From Streptomyces violaceusniger (lineage in GTDB: Bacteria > Actinomycetota > Actinomycetes > Streptomycetales > Streptomycetaceae), in the NCBI GenBank assembly GCA_005405945.1, contig BJHW01000002.1:434001-498000 (forward strand): a stretch of DNA of 64,000 bases. Direction: 5' to 3'. The notes beneath the pieces are model-generated. The model was not told the origin of the DNA. It saw nothing but the letters and a program-made list of their open reading frames with translations, and did no database searches. Shown piece after piece: positions 59,858-64,000 of this stretch. Every line of letters begins with the position of its first letter. Positions within the stretch are counted from its first letter, which is position 1. Position numbers and translations under genes: made by a program.

Positions 59858-62464
59858 TCAGCCGGTGGCGCACTCCAGGGACGCCGGGTCCGCCGCGTCG
59901 CGGATCAGCGCCTGATGGGCCTGGCGCAGCCGCTTCACATCGGGCTTGATCTCCTTGCGGTCATAGGTGAGCAGCCCGTTGAGCTCGCCCTCCACATCCG
60001 TGATCTGGGTGTAGACGGCCCCGCTGCTGCCGTTGCACGCGACCAGCCCGCGCACCTTGCCCAGCAGCTTCAGATACTCGTCGGTGTACTGGTCCTTGTC
60101 CACGCCGACATAGGTGTGCTGTACGGGCCAGGCGTGCCCCGGGACGGCCAGACCGAGACCGCCGTACTCGCCGGTGACCCCCGCCCGTGAGGCGTCCGGG
60201 CGCGGATCGCCCGGGCCGGGGTAGGCGTGGATGTCGGCGAGGTCGCCGTTGCCGGTGTCGTTCCAGCCGCTGGCGCCGTTGATGAGCCGGCTGGGGTCCC
60301 AGCCCTTCGCGAGCGCCGGCACCTTCGCGCCGCCGTACTGGCCCCAGCCCTCGTTGAAGGTCACCCAGATGACGATCGACGGACTGCTGATGTGCTGGTC
60401 GATCATCCGCTTCATCTCGTGCTCGTACTGCGCCTGCGCCTTCTCGGACGGGGTGACCGTGTTCATGGCGGGCATGTCCTGCCACACCAGCAGGCCCAGC
60501 CGGTCGGCCCAGTAGTACCAGCGGTCGGGCTCGACCTTGATGTGCTTGCGTACCGAGTTGAAGCCCATGCTCTTGTGCATCTTCAGGTCGTACGCGAGGG
60601 CCTCGTCGGTCGGCGCGGTGTGCAGCCCGTCGGGCCAGAACCCCTGGTCGAGGGTGGCCATGGAGAAGATCGGCTTTCCGTTGAGCACGGTGCGCTGCTT
60701 GCCGTCCACCTCCTTGACGGCGATGCTCCGCATGCCGAAGTAGCTCTCCACCCGGTCCGCCGAGGCGCCCCGCCCGACCGTCACCTTCAGCCGGTACAGA
60801 TGCGGATCGTCGGGGGACCACAGGTGCGGGGAGGGCACGGGGACGGTCAGCGGCTTCCCGGTGCGCCCGGTGGCGGTGCCGACCGCGCGCCGTCCGTCGT
60901 AGGCGGTCGCGGTGACCGGGACGCCGTCCCGCACCCCGCGGACCTCGGCGGTGAGGGCCTTGCCGGGGACGTCCGGGGTGAGCTTGAGGGTGTCCACGTG
61001 GTCGGTGGCGACCGGCTCCATCCAGACGGTCTGCCAGATGCCGGAGGAGGGGGTGTAGAAGATGCCGCTGGGGTCGAGGCGCTGCTTGCCCATCGGCGGG
61101 TTCTCGCCGTCGGCCGCGTCCGTCGGGTCGTAGACGCCGACGATCAGCTCCTGGGTGCGGCCCGGCCGCAGCGCGTCGGTGACATCGGCGCTGAACCGGT
61201 CGTAGCCGCCGCGGTGGTCGGCCACCCGGGTGCCGTTCACATACACCTCGGCCTGCCAGTCGACGGCGTCGAAGTTCAGCCGCAAGCGCTTTCCGTCGCC
61301 GACCTTCCAGTCGGCCGGGACGGTGAAGGTCCGCCGGTACCACATCCGGTCCTCATGGCGCTCCACACCGGAGAGCTTGGACTCCACCGGGTACGGCACC
61401 AGGATCCGCTCCTTGAGCTTCTGCCCGACCGGGGGTTTCTGCCCCTCCTTGGCGGCGGCGAACTCCCAGCTGCCGTTGAGGTTGCGCCACTGATCGCGGG
61501 TCAGCTGGGGGCGCGGGTACTCGGGGTGGGCGTTGTCCGGGCCGACGTCCTTGGCCCAGGGCGTGCTCAGCTGATACGTCGACTTGTTGCCACCGAAGGA
61601 GACGTACGGGTCGATGGCGCCGTCGCCGTCCTCGAGGCCGCCCTCGCCGTCGTAAGCCACGACGGCCTCGCCGCCGCGGCCGACCACCGGCTCCTTCAGG
61701 GAGAGCAGCAGCCGGGACGGATCGGCCGCGTCCAGCCGGGCGCGCCCGAGCGGCCAGGTCGCGCCGCCGATGACGGCGGACAGATGCGACGTCAGATCGG
61801 CCGGCGGTGTGGTCAGGGGCTGGGCGAAGTCCAGCAGCAGTGTCCGGCCGTCCGGCTGGACGGCGCTGGCCACCGGGCCGTCGTAGTCGAAGTCGGCGGG
61901 CAGCCGGAAGGCGGACGCGGGCACGGGCGCCTTGGCCGCGCCCGGCGGGGTCCAGGACAGGTGGAAGTTGGAGCCGCCGTAGTGCTCGAAGTACTCGACC
62001 TTGATGTCGTACGCCTTGCCCGCGGTGAGCTCGACGGGCTGGGAGGTCTGCTCCTTGTCCCAGTCGTCCACCCAGTGGTCGATGACCGGTTTGCCGTCGA
62101 TCCACAGCCGGAAGCCGTTGTCGGCGGTGATCGAGAAGGTGTGCGCACCGGAGCGCTCCGGTGTGATCTGACCGGTCCAGCGGACGCTGACGTCGTCGGA
62201 CCGTCCGGTGGTGGCCTGCAGCCGCGGCTCCAGATTGCCGAAGTCGAGGGCGGGGTCGAGGCTGGTGGCCTTGAGCTCGTGGAAGTCGAAGGCCCCCGGG
62301 GCGGACTGGAGGTAGTAGTCGCCGCGGAGGCCGTGGACGACCGAGGGGTCGTCGGAGGGGGTGTCGGCCGCGGCCGGACCGGGAGCGGTCAGCAGACCGA
62401 GCGCGCCAAGCGCCAAGGTCACGGTCGCGACCACGGATCTGGCGAAAGTTGAACGAAAACGCAC
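59858..62464 (-). CDS. Secreted PA14-GH2 glycoside hydrolase
   Basis: ~868 residues. GTG 62464 follows AAGGAGG and opens a signal peptide (FARSVVATVTLALGALGLLT...APGPAAA). A PA14 domain (VHGLRGDYYLQS, ADNGFRLWIDGKPVIDHW, VEYFEHYGGSNFHLSWTPPG) precedes the GH2 modules: sugar-binding (WYRRTFTVPADWKVGDG, NFDAVDWQAEVYVNG), Ig-like, and TIM barrel with acid/base Glu in WVTFNEGWGQYG and probable nucleophile in GVTGEYGGLG. The frame is intact. PA14 usually binds carbohydrate, so it probably acts on polysaccharide-linked beta-galactoside or related bonds. It is divergent from an SDR gene. Confidence 0.92.
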   Translation of the reverse strand: MRFRSTFARSVVATVTLALGALGLLTAPGPAAADTPSDDPSVVHGLRGDYYLQSAPGAFDFHELKATSLDPALDFGNLEPRLQATTGRSDDVSVRWTGQITPERSGAHTFSITADNGFRLWIDGKPVIDHWVDDWDKEQTSQPVELTAGKAYDIKVEYFEHYGGSNFHLSWTPPGAAKAPVPASAFRLPADFDYDGPVASAVQPDGRTLLLDFAQPLTTPPADLTSHLSAVIGGATWPLGRARLDAADPSRLLLSLKEPVVGRGGEAVVAYDGEGGLEDGDGAIDPYVSFGGNKSTYQLSTPWAKDVGPDNAHPEYPRPQLTRDQWRNLNGSWEFAAAKEGQKPPVGQKLKERILVPYPVESKLSGVERHEDRMWYRRTFTVPADWKVGDGKRLRLNFDAVDWQAEVYVNGTRVADHRGGYDRFSADVTDALRPGRTQELIVGVYDPTDAADGENPPMGKQRLDPSGIFYTPSSGIWQTVWMEPVATDHVDTLKLTPDVPGKALTAEVRGVRDGVPVTATAYDGRRAVGTATGRTGKPLTVPVPSPHLWSPDDPHLYRLKVTVGRGASADRVESYFGMRSIAVKEVDGKQRTVLNGKPIFSMATLDQGFWPDGLHTAPTDEALAYDLKMHKSMGFNSVRKHIKVEPDRWYYWADRLGLLVWQDMPAMNTVTPSEKAQAQYEHEMKRMIDQHISSPSIVIWVTFNEGWGQYGGAKVPALAKGWDPSRLINGASGWNDTGNGDLADIHAYPGPGDPRPDASRAGVTGEYGGLGLAVPGHAWPVQHTYVGVDKDQYTDEYLKLLGKVRGLVACNGSSGAVYTQITDVEGELNGLLTYDRKEIKPDVKRLRQAHQALIRDAADPASLECATG

Positions 62465-62522
62465 ATGTCCTCCTTGCTGGAGCAGCTCTTGTGGCTGCTG
62501 CTGGGACAAGTGGGGCGCCGCC

Positions 62523-62551
62523 ATTGCGCCATCTCCAACAGAACCTGTCAA
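62523..62551 (-). promoter_or_regulatory. Promoter of the PA14-GH2 gene
   Basis: Minus strand TTGACA (62551-62546), 17-bp spacer, CGCAAT (62528-62523). Good -35, weak -10. About 59 bp before the GTG start. Confidence 0.45.
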
Positions 62552-62594
62552 TAGTGAACGCAAGGCAACAGAGCGGCTGTTGGGTAATGCGCCT

Positions 62595-62623
62595 TGACGG
62601 GAATGCGCTTTCTTCCTAGCGTG
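62595..62623 (+). promoter_or_regulatory. Promoter of the SDR gene
   Basis: TTGACG (62595-62600), 17-bp spacer, TAGCGT (62618-62623): a good vegetative-type Streptomyces promoter 53 bp before the SDR start. Confidence 0.6.
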
Positions 62624-62675
62624 CTTGTTCATAGATGTGACCGATATTCAACAACCTGCACTGAGGAGGCCCGTG

Positions 62676-63419
62676 ATGGGGCGACGGATCGTGGTGTCGG
62701 GCGGCGGTACCGGCATAGGACTGGCGACCGCGGAGACCTTCGCCGCCGAAGGCGACCGGGTGGTCATCCTCGGACGCCGCGCCGAGGTGCTGCGCGCCGC
62801 GGCGGACAAGCTCAACGCCGCCCACGGCGCCGACCTGGTCACCTGGACCAGCGCGGACCTCAGCGACCCCGAGCAGACCCGGCGCGCCGCCGAGTTCATC
62901 ACCGCGGACGGTGATGTCGATGTCGTCGTCACCAACGCCGGCGGCAATGTCGCGCCCTCCAACGACGGCACCCTCGAGGGCATCGCCGGCCAGTACCAGC
63001 GGAACTTCGAGGCCAACGTGCTGACCGCCGTGCTGCTCACCGAGGCGCTGCTGCCCCACCTCACCCGGCCCGGCGGCCGGATCGTCCACCTGTCCTCGGT
63101 CGCGGCGCTGCGCGGCCCCGGTTCGTACGGCGGCACCAAGGCCGCGTTGCACACCTACACCTTCGAGCTGGCCAAGCGGCTCGGCCCGGAGGGCGTCACC
63201 GCCAACGCGGTGGCCCCCGGCTACGTCGAGGACACCGAGTTCTTCGGCGAGCGCGGCACCCCCGAGTTCATCGCCCAGCAGATCGGGCAGACGCTCACCG
63301 GACAGCCCGGGACGCCCGTCGAGATCGCGGCCGCCATCCGCTATCTGGCCTCCCCGGAGGCCGCATACGTCACCGGCCAGGTGCTGCACATCAACGGTGG
63401 GGCGCAGTACGGCCGCTGA
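62676..63419 (+). CDS. Short-chain dehydrogenase/reductase
   Basis: 247 residues of the classical SDR family. Cofactor motif SGGGTGIGLATAE, NAGG motif VVTNAGGNVAP, catalytic Ser in IVHLSSVAALRG and Tyr-Lys in SYGGTKAAL. LGRRAEVL after strand 2 suggests NADP preference. ATG 62676 lies 6 nt from GAGGAGG. Substrate unknown; it shares a divergent promoter region with the secreted glycosidase. Confidence 0.92.
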   Translation: MGRRIVVSGGGTGIGLATAETFAAEGDRVVILGRRAEVLRAAADKLNAAHGADLVTWTSADLSDPEQTRRAAEFITADGDVDVVVTNAGGNVAPSNDGTLEGIAGQYQRNFEANVLTAVLLTEALLPHLTRPGGRIVHLSSVAALRGPGSYGGTKAALHTYTFELAKRLGPEGVTANAVAPGYVEDTEFFGERGTPEFIAQQIGQTLTGQPGTPVEIAAAIRYLASPEAAYVTGQVLHINGGAQYGR

Positions 63420-63461
63420 CCGCACCTCACCCTGGACAAGGGGCGGGGAATCGGATCCGCG

Positions 63462-63481
63462 CCAGGGCCGTACGGCCCTGG
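63462..63481. promoter_or_regulatory. Perfect 20-bp palindrome downstream of the SDR gene
   Basis: CCAGGGCCGTACGGCCCTGG, fully self-complementary without a loop. Its core GGGCCG-TA-CGGCCC has the same form as the OsdR-like boxes of the stress island, yet it lies 43 bp after a stop codon. It could be a terminator or a protein site. Confidence 0.4.
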
Positions 63482-63555
63482 GGGGAGGGCCGCGCAGCCC
63501 TGCCGCCGCGTTCCGGCCATGGTCCACTCTGGTCCTCCACACAGGTGGGGGGGAA

Positions 63556-63630
63556 GACGGACGGACGGCCGCGCCGAAGGAGCCAGCTCGCTGACTCCAA
63601 ACCATCTTCGGGCGCGGCCGCCCGTCCGTC
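63556..63630. terminator. Long-stem hairpin
   Basis: Arms of ~24 bases (63556-63579 and 63606-63630) are complementary with one mismatch and one inserted base; the core is GGCCGCGCCGAAG against CTTCGGGCGCGGCC. The 26-base loop holds no gene. Possible strong terminator behind the SDR gene, or an inserted inverted repeat. Confidence 0.5.
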
Positions 63631-63638
63631 CTGCGCTG

Positions 63639-63754
63639 GAGCCTGTGTCATATCCCCGGTCGGATCAGCGTGCGGCGTCAGGGGGCGCCTCCCAGCGGTA
63701 GCTGGGGGAGCGTGCCAGGCGTCGCACGCCCGGCCGGGGATATGACACAGGCTC
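63639..63754. mobile_element. MITE-like element, copy 2
   Basis: 116 bp, reverse orientation of the copy at 37011-37127 and nearly identical to it. Ends GAGCCTGTGTCATATCCCCG and complement; inner hairpin CCTCCCAGCGGTAGCTGGGGG. It stops 40 bp before a start codon, so it may have altered or supplied that gene's promoter region. Confidence 0.8.
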
Positions 63755-63794
63755 TCACCACCGCTTCACCACGCACCAACGCAAGGGGGGACTC

Positions 63795-64000
63795 ATGTCC
63801 GCACACACCGCCCGCATCGGCGCGGCGCTCGCCGCCGGCTGCGCGATCGCCCTGCTGTACCCGGCCACACCGGCCGGTGCCGCGGGCTCCGTACACCTTT
63901 CCAAGATCTACTACGACTCTCCCGGCACGGACAACCGGAGCAACTCCAGCCTCAACGGCGAGTACGTCCAGATCACGAACTCCACCTCGCGCGGGGTCAG
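63795..64000 (+). CDS. Secreted lamin tail domain protein (partial, N-terminal end)
   Basis: The window ends after ~68 codons. A signal peptide (GAALAAGCAIALLYPATPAG...) is followed by VHLSKIYYDSPGTDNRSNSS and LNGEYVQITNSTSRGV, the start of a lamin-tail (LTD) beta-sandwich as in many secreted Streptomyces proteins. ATG 63795 follows AAGGGGGG. Function unknown. Confidence 0.82.
   Translation, partial: MSAHTARIGAALAAGCAIALLYPATPAGAAGSVHLSKIYYDSPGTDNRSNSSLNGEYVQITNSTSRGV

Noticed and set aside
1..64000. Biosynthetic gene cluster for a secondary metabolite
   Set aside because: No PKS, NRPS, terpene, RiPP or siderophore core enzyme was seen; the ligase, methyltransferase, SDR and exporter genes are scattered.

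Overview
High-GC actinobacterial DNA, almost certainly a Streptomyces chromosome: codon use is strongly third-position G/C, GTG starts and 4-bp stop/start overlaps are common, and the content (gas vesicle operon, CocE esterase, lamin-tail protein, many two-domain universal stress proteins) is typical of the genus. No rRNA, tRNA or CRISPR was seen.

Layout. (1) 1-7.4 kb: a sugar-scavenging operon: end of a LacI regulator, lipoprotein binding protein, two MalF/MalG-type permeases, a 2-hydroxyacid dehydrogenase, a DUF2264 protein and a sugar-phosphate isomerase-like protein. (2) 7.4-16.8 kb: two long GC-rich repeat arrays flanked by inverted arms, and between and after them a lipoprotein, a phenylacetate-CoA ligase, an OlsB/OlsA-like acyltransferase pair, peptide deformylase, a DUF2267 protein, an HxlR regulator divergent from a methyltransferase, and a Nudix hydrolase. 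(3) 16.8-21.5 kb: a secreted GH2 beta-galactosidase. (4) 21.6-37 kb: an island that looks like a Streptomyces version of the mycobacterial DosR dormancy regulon: a DosS/OsdK-type GAF kinase and DosR/OsdR-type regulator, an Acg-type nitroreductase, an Rv1733c-type membrane protein, two CBS-BON proteins, four universal stress proteins, nicotinate phosphoribosyltransferase, a Zn alcohol dehydrogenase and phosphoketolase. Palindromes of the form GGGCCG-NN-CGNCCC lie in front of each transcription unit. (5) 37-42 kb: alditol oxidase, glycerol facilitator and glycerol kinase, then a formaldehyde-dehydrogenase-type enzyme. (6) 42.3-47.7 kb: a ten-gene gas vesicle operon (two accessory genes, then gvpA-F-G-O-J-L-S-K). 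(7) 47.8-54.8 kb: an ArsR-type regulator, then an operon on the minus strand for an amino-acid ABC transporter, an M19 dipeptidase and a CocE-type hydrolase. (8) 54.9-57 kb: a sulfonate-monooxygenase-like enzyme and a GNAT protein behind a 27-codon cysteine-type leader peptide. (9) 57-64 kb: MFS exporter divergent from TetR, a PA14-GH2 glycosidase divergent from an SDR, and the start of a lamin-tail protein.

The sequence itself has a quality problem. Fifteen clear reading-frame breaks in thirteen genes all look like the loss of one base in a short G or C run, which points to homopolymer under-calling more than to gene decay. Coordinates of broken genes are given across the break. Two copies of a ~117 bp element with long inverted ends, and two copies of a ~205 bp element inside the dormancy island, are the main dispersed repeats.
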